Shown: positions 34,955 through 44,193 of the stretch, one piece after another
Position numbering within the stretch: the first letter of the stretch is position 1
Layout: every line of letters begins with the position of its first letter
Assembly (NCBI RefSeq): GCF_027922145.1
Contig: NZ_BSFC01000007.1
Span: 11,292-75,291 of the forward strand
DNA: 64,000 bases
Source of the DNA: Novosphingobium resinovorum
GTDB taxonomy: Bacteria > Pseudomonadota > Alphaproteobacteria > Sphingomonadales > Sphingomonadaceae
Reading direction: 5' to 3'
The notes under the pieces: generated by a model
What the model saw: the letters and a program-made list of their open reading frames with translations, nothing else
Database searches by the model: none
What the model was told of the DNA's origin: nothing
Made by a program: the position numbers and the translations under genes

Positions 34955-35842
34955 TTATGCGTGCAGCGGCGCTCGCAACGGAGCCGGCGCCCTATTGCTA
35001 CGCCACATCTGGTGGATCCGGAAAATCTGCGGCCCCTCGATCAGATAGCGCCGCCACAACCGCTGGGGGTTGGAGCACAGCCGGAAGGCCCACTCCATCG
35101 ACATTTGCTGGATCACCGCCGGCGCGCGCTCCTGCTCGCCGGAGAGGAATTCGAGGCTGGCGCCGATGCAGAAGCCGATACCCTGGCCGCCGCGCGCCTT
35201 GGCGACGCGACGCGCGATGATCTCCTGCTGCGGCGAACCCACCGCCAGGAATGAGTATCGCGCCTTGGCCTCGACAAGAAAGCGTACTGCTCGCGCCACT
35301 TCGCGCGGATCCTTGATGAAGCCCATCGGCGGATTGTAGTGACGCACGTTGCGCAGCCCGTAGAGTTCGCTGATGCGCGCCACTGTAGCGTCGCTGCCGC
35401 CCAGGATCGCGACGGCATCGTCGGCGGCAATGCCCTCCTCGAACAGGCGCAGCGTCAGGTCGCTGCCCGTCACCACCGGCAACTCGCGCCCGTCGCCGCG
35501 TGCCAGGCGCGCAAGGATACGGCTGTCGCACAAGGTCATCCAGGCATCACGATAGGCCGGCCACAAGTCGGAGCGCCGCCGCAGCAACCGCACGACATGG
35601 TCGACGTTGGGCGTGACGATATACGTAAATGGCGCCGAGGGAGGCCGCTTGCACACTGCATTCATCGCTGTCGGCAAGTCGATCGGCGTAAAATCGAGGT
35701 CGAGGAACTCGACATCGTCCCGATGGCCGGCCTGATGCCCGGCATTCAGGTCGGCGATGACCGGCAGCGGCAGATCCAGCGGCAGATCCAGCACGGGTGC
35801 CGAAATCTCGCGGCCGATAAGGTTCAGGTGTTCAAGCGACAT
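34955..35842 (-). CDS. WecG/TagA/CpsF-family glycosyltransferase (GT26)
   Basis: 295 residues. Family blocks: YIVTPNVDHVVRLLRRRSDL, LCDSRILARLARGDGRELPV, VTGSDLTLRLFE, AILGGSDATVARISELYG, FLAVGSPQQEIIARRVAKARGG (in pieces) and GASLEFLSGEQERAP. Such enzymes add GlcA, ManNAcA or similar sugars to lipid-linked intermediates (as GumK/GumM or TagA do). ATG at 35842 has GGGGAGG 8 bases upstream; an earlier start at 35902 adds 20 residues without support. It lies beside the export genes and is transcribed in the opposite direction. Confidence 0.9.
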   Translation of the reverse strand: MSLEHLNLIGREISAPVLDLPLDLPLPVIADLNAGHQAGHRDDVEFLDLDFTPIDLPTAMNAVCKRPPSAPFTYIVTPNVDHVVRLLRRRSDLWPAYRDAWMTLCDSRILARLARGDGRELPVVTGSDLTLRLFEEGIAADDAVAILGGSDATVARISELYGLRNVRHYNPPMGFIKDPREVARAVRFLVEAKARYSFLAVGSPQQEIIARRVAKARGGQGIGFCIGASLEFLSGEQERAPAVIQQMSMEWAFRLCSNPQRLWRRYLIEGPQIFRIHQMWRSNRAPAPLRAPLHA

Positions 35843-36100
35843 AAAGCGTACCTCCCCGTGCGCGATTATGCCGCCACGCCGTTCCGGGGTCTTCTCCAGC
35901 AACTGCGCCCGACGAACTGGGAGGCGTATTCCTCGTTCTGAAAAACCTCTCCATAAATCCCGGAGGGCTGTTCAAAACGAGCCGATGCGTGTTTCTCCCC
36001 ACGGATAAGCACGCCCTCCAATGGGAGAATTTTCGGCAAGTACCGCACGAGGTTAGCCTTTTCCGCAGATCGACATTCCATGCCGACTGTGGGGGTAGAC

Positions 36101-36817
36101 ATGCTTCAATCGAACGACGCTTATCGGTCGCGCGCTGCGCACCGATCAACCCGGACCGTTGCGGCGGCCGTTTCCTTCCTCGCCATGGGCCTTGCGGTCC
36201 ATCCCGTCTCGGCACAGGTCAGGGCCGCCACTCCCGGCACCCAGGCCATCGCGCCCGTCGTGTCCGGTGCGCAATCGGCCGCCAGCATGCCCGATGCCGC
36301 CTCGGCCTCGCGTTACACGGTGAGGGCGGGCGACCAGCTCGACGTCTTCGTCTGGGGAGAGGAGCGCATGCAGCGCCAGGTTCTCGTCCAGCCAGACGGC
36401 ACTTTCGCCTTTCCGTTGGCGGGTACGATCCGCGCCGACGGGCGCAACGTCACCGACATCGCCGACGAGATTCGCGGCCGCATCGCGCTCAACTACACGG
36501 CCGGCCCGCCGGACGTGACCGTGACCGTGCGCGAGACCGACGGCACGCGTTTCTACGTACTCGGCAAAGTGCGGACGCCTGGAAGCTATACCAGTCGCTC
36601 GGCGCCCAATATCCTTCAGGCACTCAGCATGGCCGGTGGCACCGCCGACTTCGCCGACACCGGAGGCGCGGTGATCCTGCGCCAGACCCGCGCCGGTCAG
36701 GTGGTGGAGCGCATCAAGCTGAGCAAGCTTTTGAAAGGCGCCCGCTCGCTCAATTCCGGTGCCCTTGGCACGGCACTGCCGACGCTTCAGAGCGGCGACG
36801 TCCTGCTGATCCCGTGA
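36101..36817 (+). CDS. Polysaccharide export protein, Wza/GumB-like
   Basis: 238 residues. After a signal sequence (hydrophobic AAVSFLAMGLAVHPVSAQ) comes the Poly_export domain (RYTVRAGDQLDVFVWGEERMQRQVLVQPDGTFAFPLAG, read in pieces) and a single SLBB domain (FYVLGKVRTPGSYTSRSAPNILQALSMAGG, in pieces). It should form the outer-membrane/periplasmic channel for exopolysaccharide. No lipoprotein cysteine is evident. ATG at 36101 follows GGGGG at 8 bases. First of four export genes joined by overlaps with the barrel protein and the Wzz-like protein. Confidence 0.92.
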   Translation: MLQSNDAYRSRAAHRSTRTVAAAVSFLAMGLAVHPVSAQVRAATPGTQAIAPVVSGAQSAASMPDAASASRYTVRAGDQLDVFVWGEERMQRQVLVQPDGTFAFPLAGTIRADGRNVTDIADEIRGRIALNYTAGPPDVTVTVRETDGTRFYVLGKVRTPGSYTSRSAPNILQALSMAGGTADFADTGGAVILRQTRAGQVVERIKLSKLLKGARSLNSGALGTALPTLQSGDVLLIP

Positions 36818-37968
36818 CGGCGGCACATCGTGGCACCCTGCTCCTCCTGGCAGTCGCCCCGCCGACGCTGGGGCTTGTTCCCGCCAATGCGGCCGCACAG
36901 GAGCAGCCGCCCTACATCGAGTTCGACATGACGGGGTTCACGGGGCGCAACCTGTTCCTCCTCACGGACGACCGCAAGATGAATTCGGGCGGGGAAGTCT
37001 CCGCACAGGCAGGTGCGACCCTCGGCGTCGATGCCGGGACCACGCTCGACCTCGAGGGCAGAATCGCATACCGCCGCTACAGTCGGCGCTATGGCGATTT
37101 CGTCACGGGTTATGGCAAGCTCGCGCTGGATCACCGTGGCAGCGAGCGCCTATCGGCTCGCACCGAAGCCTCTTTCGAACGCCTCCTGCCACTCGAAGGC
37201 ACCAATGGCACGATCGATGCCGCAATCGATCCGGTAAGCCTCCAGGATCGCTACGAACTCAAGCAGAGCCTGCGCTGGCGCCCCGACCAATACCTGACGA
37301 TCAGCGGAGAGGGGGCCTGGAGCCGGTTGTCGCCGCGCGGCTCGCAACTGCTGCGCCGTACCGATGCGGCCAACTTCGATCTCGGCGCAGAACGCCGGTT
37401 GTCGCCCTTTTCATGGATCGGCCTCGGAGGCTCGGCAACCTTCAGCAAGGCATCCGACGGATCACGCTCGGATGCGGCTCTGTTCGTGCTCAAGGCTGGA
37501 ACGCGCGTCGCTCCTCATTTGTCCGTACAGGCTGAAGCGGGGGCGTCCCGGACTTCCCGAAGCGGGCCTGGTGCGCCGACCGACCGGACCCCGCTCCAAC
37601 TCGCGACTTCGGTATCGCTATGCTACGATCCACGACGCTTGCGGGTGTGTCTTGCGGGGCAGATCAGGCCGGCGGTCACCGGCTTCGGCGGCATCCAGCG
37701 CGAAAAAGTGCTGACCGCCACTTTCGATTTCCAGACAAGCGAACGCGGCACCTTGAGCGCCCTTGGCGAGTATCGCTCCGTTCCCAGTCCCACATTCGGA
37801 TCGGACGCGAAGATCGTCAGCCTCTCCACGACTTACGAGCATCGCCTCGACGACCGATTCCGCCTTCATGTCGGTGCGGACTATGACCGCCGCACCGGCC
37901 TGTCCAGCCAGACGCAGAGTTCCTGGACCATCCGGGCCGGCGTCACTTTCCGGATACCCAGCCGATGA
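36814..37968 (+). CDS. Predicted outer-membrane beta-barrel protein of the exopolysaccharide locus
   Basis: 384 residues. A signal peptide ends near AAAQEQP. The rest is alternating beta-strand sequence with terminal aromatic/basic residues (VTFRIPSR). No enzyme motif is seen. The GTG start at 36814 overlaps the stop of the Wza-like gene (GTGA), and its stop overlaps the ATG of the Wzz-like gene (ATGA). This tight packing argues for a structural role in glycan export, perhaps as an outer-membrane porin or anchor. It cannot be assigned to a named family from sequence alone. Confidence 0.82.
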   Translation: MTAAHRGTLLLLAVAPPTLGLVPANAAAQEQPPYIEFDMTGFTGRNLFLLTDDRKMNSGGEVSAQAGATLGVDAGTTLDLEGRIAYRRYSRRYGDFVTGYGKLALDHRGSERLSARTEASFERLLPLEGTNGTIDAAIDPVSLQDRYELKQSLRWRPDQYLTISGEGAWSRLSPRGSQLLRRTDAANFDLGAERRLSPFSWIGLGGSATFSKASDGSRSDAALFVLKAGTRVAPHLSVQAEAGASRTSRSGPGAPTDRTPLQLATSVSLCYDPRRLRVCLAGQIRPAVTGFGGIQREKVLTATFDFQTSERGTLSALGEYRSVPSPTFGSDAKIVSLSTTYEHRLDDRFRLHVGADYDRRTGLSSQTQSSWTIRAGVTFRIPSR

Positions 37969-39491
37969 ACAATAACAGCCAGACACCCATGACGCCCTCG
38001 TCTTCGCCCACTGCGGCGCCCGGATCAGACCCTGCCAATGCCGATCCCCTCGGCATCTATCCGGTCGAGATCCTTGCGATGCTGCGCCGCCGCTGGCGCT
38101 GGCTGATCGCGCCGACCCTGCTTGGCGGCGTTGCTGCCGCAGCCTCGGTCGCCACGCACGAGCCGGTCTACCGTTCCTCCACGACGCTACTGATCGATTC
38201 CCCGCGAATCCCGCCCAGCCTGATTTCCTCGCCGCTGACGGACGTGGCGGACGAGCGGATCGCCAAGATTCGCCAGCAGGTCGTCAGCCGCGAAAGCCTG
38301 ACCAGGCTGATCGAGCAGAACCGGCTCTATCAGCGGGAGCGGGCGGTGATGGACTATCCCAGGTTGCTCGAAATCATGCGTACGAAAGTCGGCGTGAACC
38401 TCGTCGCTGCGGATCCGACGCGGGGTCGCGGCGGCACGATCGCCTTCAACCTCTCGTTCGACTATCGCGATCCTCGCGGCGCGCAGGCGGTGACCGAGCA
38501 GTTGACCCAGATGTTCCTCGTCGAAGACAAGCGCTTCCGCACCGAACAGGCCACCGGCACCGCTGCCTTCCTCGCCAAGCGCTCCGACGAGTTGCGTCGC
38601 CAGCTGCGCGACCTTGCCGAGAAGCGCCGCAGCGTAGAGGCCCGTTATGCCGGCTCGCTGCCCACCGATGTCGCGCTGAGTTCGCAGTCCAGCTCGGCGA
38701 TGCGCGCCGAGATTTCTCGCACCGACGCCGAGACTCAGGGGCTGATCCAGCAGTCCAGCCTGCTCGCCGCGCGTCAGCAGGAACTGGAACGGACCCCACC
38801 CGGCGTCGAAGGGCTCCAGCGCGCGGAAGAGCGCCTGTCCGCACTGCTTTCCACGCATTCGGAACGCTTCCCCGACGTCGTCGCCGCCCGCGCGGAAGTG
38901 CAGCGTCAGCGAAGCCTGATCGCGCAGGAACCGGGTCGCGGTGAGACGCTGATCGAGGCCGAGATCGCCGCAGGCCGCGAACGCATCTCCACCCTTGCCT
39001 CCCGTCGCGCCGAACTCGTGCGGACGATGTCCGATATCGATCACCGCGTCGCCCAGGCGCCGCAGTCGGCCTACGAACTCAGTACGATCGAACGCGAATA
39101 CGACAACATCAAGCGTCAGTACGATTCCCTGCGGGAAAAGCAGCTCGACGCGCAAGTCGCCGCCAATCTCCAATCGGAGGACAAGGGCGAACGCTTCACC
39201 GTCGTCGACCCGCCCAACCTGCCGCTGCACCCGCTGGGCCGAAACGCATGGATGGTCATGTTGATGGGCCTCGCTGCCGGCTTCGGCCTCGGCCTGGCGC
39301 TCATCATCGCGCGCGAGATACTGACCGGTACGATCCACGGCACCGAAAGCCTGCGCCATGCGGTTCGTGCGCCCTTGTTCGGTGCCATACCGACAAGCCG
39401 AGATCCCAACTTCCTCGACAGGCTCGCACGCTGGCTGCCGGGCCGGGCGCGCAGTGCGCCGAGCTACTCGCCAGCCCATTCGCCAGCATAG
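37965..39491 (+). CDS. Wzz/GumC-type polysaccharide co-polymerase
   Basis: 508 residues. Two inner-membrane helices (about 45-65 and 425-445) enclose a large periplasmic coiled-coil region (about 180-390) rich in Glu, Arg and Gln. N-terminal Wzz block: VEILAMLRRRWRWLIAPTLL; C-terminal P-rich VDPPNLPLHPLGRN precedes the second helix. It controls chain length and links the periplasmic export channel to the cytoplasmic kinase. The kinase is encoded separately just downstream, as in CpsC/CpsD or Wzc-split systems. Confidence 0.9.
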   Translation: MNNNSQTPMTPSSSPTAAPGSDPANADPLGIYPVEILAMLRRRWRWLIAPTLLGGVAAAASVATHEPVYRSSTTLLIDSPRIPPSLISSPLTDVADERIAKIRQQVVSRESLTRLIEQNRLYQRERAVMDYPRLLEIMRTKVGVNLVAADPTRGRGGTIAFNLSFDYRDPRGAQAVTEQLTQMFLVEDKRFRTEQATGTAAFLAKRSDELRRQLRDLAEKRRSVEARYAGSLPTDVALSSQSSSAMRAEISRTDAETQGLIQQSSLLAARQQELERTPPGVEGLQRAEERLSALLSTHSERFPDVVAARAEVQRQRSLIAQEPGRGETLIEAEIAAGRERISTLASRRAELVRTMSDIDHRVAQAPQSAYELSTIEREYDNIKRQYDSLREKQLDAQVAANLQSEDKGERFTVVDPPNLPLHPLGRNAWMVMLMGLAAGFGLGLALIIAREILTGTIHGTESLRHAVRAPLFGAIPTSRDPNFLDRLARWLPGRARSAPSYSPAHSPA

Positions 39492-39518
39492 TCGCCAGAC
39501 AGAACCCGGAGCAGGCCC

Positions 39519-40289
39519 ATGAACGCTGAAGTGCCATTCATTCCGCAGGGCGGCATCGAAGTCCCCGCCGTCGCCGGCATCACCTTCGCACCCGATGCCG
39601 GGCACCTTTCAGAGAATCACATAGTCGGGCTTGCACCGCCCAGTAACGAACTGCGGCAGTTCACGATGATCCGCTCGGCGTTGCTCGACCATGCCCGCGC
39701 CACCGGTTCCCGCGTCTTCGCGGTAACCTCGGCCGAGCCCGGCAACGGCAAGACCCACATCACCGCCAATCTCGCCATGGCAATGGCCAGGATTCACCCA
39801 ACCGTCCTGGTCGAACTGGACTTGCGCCGTCCCGCGATGGGCAACCGGCTGGGCTTGCCGGACGACTATGCCGGGGTCGAGGACTATCTTGCCGGGGAGT
39901 GCCCCTGGAGCGCCACGCAGGCGCGCATCGAGGGACTGGACCTCACCGTCCATCGGGTGCGCCGCGCGCGTGCCGACGCCGAAGCGCTCCTCGCCTCCAA
40001 TGCGCTGGCACTGGCGTTGCACAACCGGCATTCGATCGAGGACGGCACGATCTGCCTCGTCGATACCCCGCCCGCGATCCTCAGCGACGACCTAGCGCTG
40101 ATCGCGCGCAACGTCGACGGTATCCTGATCGTCGCGGAAGAGGGCAGGACCGCGCGGGCAGCGCTTCAGGACGTCGCCCGAACCGTCAGTCCGACGCCCA
40201 TCGTCGGCACCGTGCTCAACCGGTCCATCTCGCCGACCGCACGCCGGGTGGATTACGGGTACTACAAAAGTGGAGCCAGACAGGCCTGA
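39519..40289 (+). CDS. Tyrosine-protein-kinase-like ATPase (CpsD/BY-kinase family)
   Basis: 256 residues. P-loop SAEPGNGKTHITANLA (about 70-86), Walker A' VLVELDLRRPAMG, and Walker B ICLVDTPPAI. The C-terminus has a small tyrosine cluster (DYGYYKSG), a possible autophosphorylation site. It would regulate polymerisation together with the Wzz-like protein upstream, from which it is separated by 27 bases. Loss of some BY-kinase residues cannot be excluded. Confidence 0.87.
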   Translation: MNAEVPFIPQGGIEVPAVAGITFAPDAGHLSENHIVGLAPPSNELRQFTMIRSALLDHARATGSRVFAVTSAEPGNGKTHITANLAMAMARIHPTVLVELDLRRPAMGNRLGLPDDYAGVEDYLAGECPWSATQARIEGLDLTVHRVRRARADAEALLASNALALALHNRHSIEDGTICLVDTPPAILSDDLALIARNVDGILIVAEEGRTARAALQDVARTVSPTPIVGTVLNRSISPTARRVDYGYYKSGARQA

Positions 40290-40311
40290 CCCACACATAC
40301 CGGAGGATGCT

Positions 40312-41277
40312 ATGACGATCCTGAAGCTGAAAGGGCGCGCCAGATGGCTGCGCGATCTGCCCTCGCAGGCGGCGCTCGCGGTACTCAACGAAAGGCGGGT
40401 GCGGCTGTGGCTCGGCAAGCGGCACCGCGCCGCCGTGACCCGGCATGCCCACAGGCTGCCGGACCTCGACGCAATCGGCAACGACGTAGTCGCACAGCTC
40501 AACCGCAAGGGCGTATGCGTCACCACGCTCGATGCCCTGCGTATCCACGGCGCCGCCGAAGTGGTCGACGCGGCATGGCAACTGTCGAGCCACTTCGCCC
40601 CCGAGGCTCGGGCACTGGCCCGGGACGGGAGACAATTCATCATAGTCCCCCCCCTCCAGATCGTCCGCAACCCGGACATCTACCGGTTGGGCCTTCATGA
40701 GCGCCTGCTCGACATCGTAGAGAGCTACATCGGTCTACCCGTGGCATACGACGGGGTGGCGATTAACTACACCGTGGCCGACGGGCTGGAAATCGCCACC
40801 CGCAAGTGGCATCGCGACCGCGAAGACCGGCGCATGCTCAAGGTCGCGATCTACCTCCATGACGTCGATGAGGAAGGCGGCCCGTTCCAGTGCATCGCCC
40901 GGCAGGACACGGTGCGCAGCGATATAGACGGTTACCACTACGAATTCGGCGAAGACCCGCTGCTCAAGGCACGGCTCGGACCGGACTATGCCGACGACGT
41001 GGTGAGTTGCACCGGGCTCAAGGGCACCGTGGTCTTCTGCGACACCGCACGCTTCTTCCATCGCGGCAAACCCGCCACCGGGCGTGACCGGGCAGCCCTG
41101 TTCTACAGCTACTTCGCGAACCCGCCTCGCCACCCCTTCCTGTGCGAGCGCAGCGGCATAGACCGCTCCGAGGCACTGCAGATGATCGAGGGCCTGCCCG
41201 ACCGCCAGCGCCGCGCCGCCCTGTGGCGCCGCCGGCTCTCCCCGGTGATGCGAATGATCCCGCCCGCGAGCGTCTGA
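40312..41277 (+). CDS. Phytanoyl-CoA dioxygenase-like Fe(II)/2-oxoglutarate protein
   Basis: 321 residues. The double-stranded beta-helix metal triad can be read as HxD in KWHRDRED and the distal His in ARFFHRGKPATG, with a nearby Arg (GRDRAALFYSY) for 2-oxoglutarate. The family hydroxylates varied small molecules, lipids and sugars. ATG at 40312 has GGAGG 6 bases upstream. It follows the co-polymerase genes in the same direction, so it may modify the glycan, a lipid carrier or an unrelated metabolite; the substrate is unknown. Confidence 0.85.
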   Translation: MTILKLKGRARWLRDLPSQAALAVLNERRVRLWLGKRHRAAVTRHAHRLPDLDAIGNDVVAQLNRKGVCVTTLDALRIHGAAEVVDAAWQLSSHFAPEARALARDGRQFIIVPPLQIVRNPDIYRLGLHERLLDIVESYIGLPVAYDGVAINYTVADGLEIATRKWHRDREDRRMLKVAIYLHDVDEEGGPFQCIARQDTVRSDIDGYHYEFGEDPLLKARLGPDYADDVVSCTGLKGTVVFCDTARFFHRGKPATGRDRAALFYSYFANPPRHPFLCERSGIDRSEALQMIEGLPDRQRRAALWRRRLSPVMRMIPPASV

Positions 41278-41348
41278 TCCGCCACCCTCCCCGGACGACC
41301 GAGATGCCGTCCGGGGACATTCGCCCTGCGGCGTATCTGCAAACGACC

Positions 41349-42677
41349 TCAGCGCACCAGCGGTACCAACAGATCGACCATCCGGCCCGCACAACGCTCG
41401 GGATCATGCCGGTCGAGAACGCGGGCTCGGGCACGCTCTCCCATTGCCTCCAGTTCCTCCGGCCAGGCATCGAGCGCAGCGTCGAGCGCACCCTCGATAG
41501 CATCCACCGAGCCGGAGGGCACCAGCCAGCCGACATCCCCGTCGACCAGTTCCGGTATCCCGGCAATGGCCGTGGCGATCACCGGGCGGCGCAGCGCCAT
41601 GGCCTCCATCAGCACGACAGGAAGCCCCTCGGCGAAGCTGGGCAGCACCAGCGCCCGCGCCCTACGCAGCGCACCGCGGATCGTTTGCGGGCTCGCCCAG
41701 CCATGCAGAGTGACGACCTCGCGCATTCCCAGCCGCGCGATCTGGGCCGCGATGATCGCCTCGTCTTCTCCCCCGCCGATAAGGTCGAGCCGGATCGGGC
41801 GCCGCACGGCGACGCGGGCGAAGGCTTCCAGCAGCAGCGGCAGCCCCTTCTGGGCGCTGAGACGGGCGACGCAGACGAAGCGCGTATCCTCTCCGTCCGG
41901 CCCGCCCTCCCGTTCATCCTCGACCATGGCTCCACCCTGCGAGAGCCCTGCGAAGAACGCCGGGTCCGGGGCACAGTGGACGACGTGGATACGTGACCAG
42001 TGGTCAGGATGCGACCAGCGCATCAACTGCCCGCGTCCGAAGCTGGAGACGCCGACCACAAAGGCCGCCTCGGCGATCTTGCCGGGCAGATCGAGGGCGC
42101 GCGGTGCGTCGAATTCATCCGGTCCGTGCGCGGTGAAACTGTAGGTAACCGGCGCCAACCGCGCCACGAGACGTGCCACCATCGCCGGGTTCGTGCCGAA
42201 ATGGGCATGGAGGTGCGAGACCCCCGCTGCTTCCAGCCGCCGCGCCAGCAGCGCGGCCTCGGCGAAGTAGGCCAACGCCCGGATACGGTTGCCCCTCCCG
42301 CCCGTCCGCCACGCCAGCTGCAGCGCGCGCAGCGCGGCAAGCGGCTGCCGCGCCAGACAAGCCAGCGTCGCAGACGCAAGAGCGCCACGATCTTCCAGCA
42401 GCGCCGTGGTGCGGCCCGCCTCCGCGCGCTCGGCCGTATCGGCAGGAGTTTCACCCGCCCGACGCACGGTGAAGCGGTGGATTTCGAACCCCTGCCGCTC
42501 CAGTGCCGCGATCTCGGTCTGGATGAAGCTGTGGCTGATCTTGGGGTAGACGTTGCTGAGATAGGCGATCGCGCCCCGCGACCGGACGGGTCTGGCCTGG
42601 CGTACAATGCCGGACCACGCGGTCCCCGATTCATGCCTGAAGGCGAGCGGTTCGGCGGCGGTTCCGGTGATCTCCAT
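41349..42677 (-). CDS. GT4-family glycosyltransferase
   Basis: About 442 residues, GT-B fold. N-terminal AIAYLSNVYPKISHSFIQTEI and HLHAHFGTNPAMVA; C-terminal donor site RFVCVARLSAQKGLPLLLEAF, LDLIGGGEDEAIIAAQIARLG and VLPSFAEGLPVVLMEAMALRRPVIAT (the EX7E motif). ATG at 42677 gives a reasonable N-terminus; ATG at 42761 preceded by GGGGG is an alternative start. It is divergent from the SleB-type gene. It belongs to the RfaG-like group and probably adds one sugar of the exopolysaccharide. Confidence 0.88.
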   Translation of the reverse strand: MEITGTAAEPLAFRHESGTAWSGIVRQARPVRSRGAIAYLSNVYPKISHSFIQTEIAALERQGFEIHRFTVRRAGETPADTAERAEAGRTTALLEDRGALASATLACLARQPLAALRALQLAWRTGGRGNRIRALAYFAEAALLARRLEAAGVSHLHAHFGTNPAMVARLVARLAPVTYSFTAHGPDEFDAPRALDLPGKIAEAAFVVGVSSFGRGQLMRWSHPDHWSRIHVVHCAPDPAFFAGLSQGGAMVEDEREGGPDGEDTRFVCVARLSAQKGLPLLLEAFARVAVRRPIRLDLIGGGEDEAIIAAQIARLGMREVVTLHGWASPQTIRGALRRARALVLPSFAEGLPVVLMEAMALRRPVIATAIAGIPELVDGDVGWLVPSGSVDAIEGALDAALDAWPEELEAMGERARARVLDRHDPERCAGRMVDLLVPLVR

Positions 42678-42913
42678 AATCGCCGCATTATGCGCGCTGA
42701 GGCAGGCGCGCGGCATTCCGGGTTTTGCTTGGGAAATCGACGGAGGGATCCCCGGGAGCATGATCCCCCGGATGCCGCTTGAACGCGCGCCGTGGGATGA
42801 ATCGCTGTCACTGCGGGAGACCCGTCTTGTCGGCATTTGCCGCCCTTCGTTCCAGATTGCCGGGCAAGCATCGGAAACGCGAGCAGCCGCCAGCGGGGCA
42901 TGGGAGGACGGTC

Positions 42914-44062
42914 ATGCGCCGGGTCAGAACAGGGCTCGGCGCATGTCTGGCCCTCGTCGCGATCGCGACCGTTCCAGCCCAGCGCCCCGTCGCCAGCCCG
43001 TTGCCCAAATTCACCGCGCCGCCGATCGTGCGTGGGGCTTTCGACGCGCCGGAGGATGTACTGCTGCCCCCTGCCGATCCGCAGTCGCAGCTGGCCCGCG
43101 CATTCAACGCCGGCGTGCCGCTGGCGAGGGGCGTCCTCGTCGCAGCCCAGCCCTTCTACCTGCGCGCCGCGCCGCCGGACCTGGCACGGGCCACCGACTG
43201 CCTCGCCGCTGCGGACTATTACGAGGCGGGTCTGGGCATCGCCGACCAGCGCGCGGTCGCGCAAGTCGTGCTCAACCGGGTGCGCCACCGCGCATTCCCG
43301 GCCAGCGTCTGCGGCGTGGTGTTCCAGGGTTCGGAGCGGCGCACCGGCTGCCAGTTCACCTTCACCTGCGACGGCTCGATGCTGCGCCGCACGCCGTCGG
43401 CGGAAGCATGGCAGGCGGCCCGCCGCGTCGCCACCGAAATGCTGCTCGGACAGGTCGATCCGACCGTCGGCCTTGCCACGCATTACCACACCGACTGGGT
43501 CAGCCCGGCCTGGGACCGCTCGATGGACAAGGTAGCGGTCGTGCGCACCCACCTGTTCTACCGCTGGCGCGGCACCCAGGTGTTCGAGATGCGCCACACC
43601 GGCAGCGAGCCGGACATTCCGATGCTTTCACGTATCTCGGAAGCGCATCGCGGATTAACCGCAGGCACGAGCGAAAGCGCAGAAGCGCCGCAGTTGCAGT
43701 TCCTGCCGATCATTCCGTCCGGACAGCCTGCCGCCGCGGCGGCGGCGCCAGCCGCACCGAGGACGGAGATCAGCAATGTCGCTGTCGCACCGCCGCCGAA
43801 CATCTTCCTCGTGACCCTGCCCGCAGGCGGCACGCCCGCCAGCTTCCGCGCCCTTGCCGAACAGCGCTGCGCCGGAGTGAGCCGGTGCCGCTTCATCGGC
43901 TGGACCGACGCCTCCCGCACGCCCCGCGCCCTGCCGATGCCCGGCAGTTCGATCGACGCCATTTCCTTCATCTTCGAGCGCCGCAGCACCGCCGCCGCGC
44001 CGGAGAACTTGCGTTGGGACTGCACCCGCTTCGCGTCCGAAGGGCAGGGACATTGCATCTGA
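42914..44062 (+). CDS. Cell-wall hydrolase, SleB-like
   Basis: 382 residues. A signal-like N-terminus (RTGLGACLALVAIATVPAQ) is followed by a SleB/Hydrolase_2 domain at about 95-215 (CLAAADYYEAGLGIADQRAVAQVVLNRVRHRAFPASVCGVVFQG, in pieces), with the lysozyme-like catalytic Glu in YYEAG. The C-terminal third (after an Ala/Pro-rich linker) is not assigned. ATG at 42914 has GGGAGG 7 bases upstream. A peptidoglycan-cleaving enzyme in a glycan-export locus may open the wall for the export machinery; that is inference. Confidence 0.86.
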   Translation: MRRVRTGLGACLALVAIATVPAQRPVASPLPKFTAPPIVRGAFDAPEDVLLPPADPQSQLARAFNAGVPLARGVLVAAQPFYLRAAPPDLARATDCLAAADYYEAGLGIADQRAVAQVVLNRVRHRAFPASVCGVVFQGSERRTGCQFTFTCDGSMLRRTPSAEAWQAARRVATEMLLGQVDPTVGLATHYHTDWVSPAWDRSMDKVAVVRTHLFYRWRGTQVFEMRHTGSEPDIPMLSRISEAHRGLTAGTSESAEAPQLQFLPIIPSGQPAAAAAAPAAPRTEISNVAVAPPPNIFLVTLPAGGTPASFRALAEQRCAGVSRCRFIGWTDASRTPRALPMPGSSIDAISFIFERRSTAAAPENLRWDCTRFASEGQGHCI

Positions 44063-44193
44063 CATTCCGGGCATGCCCCGTTCCGAAAAATTCTACCGCC
44101 CTTTGCCGAATTTCGCGGGGGTCGGCCTCGACTTAGACTTTCAGGGGATTGCGCCCCCGGTTGCGGCCGGACGGCAACGGAAGGAAACGCGAC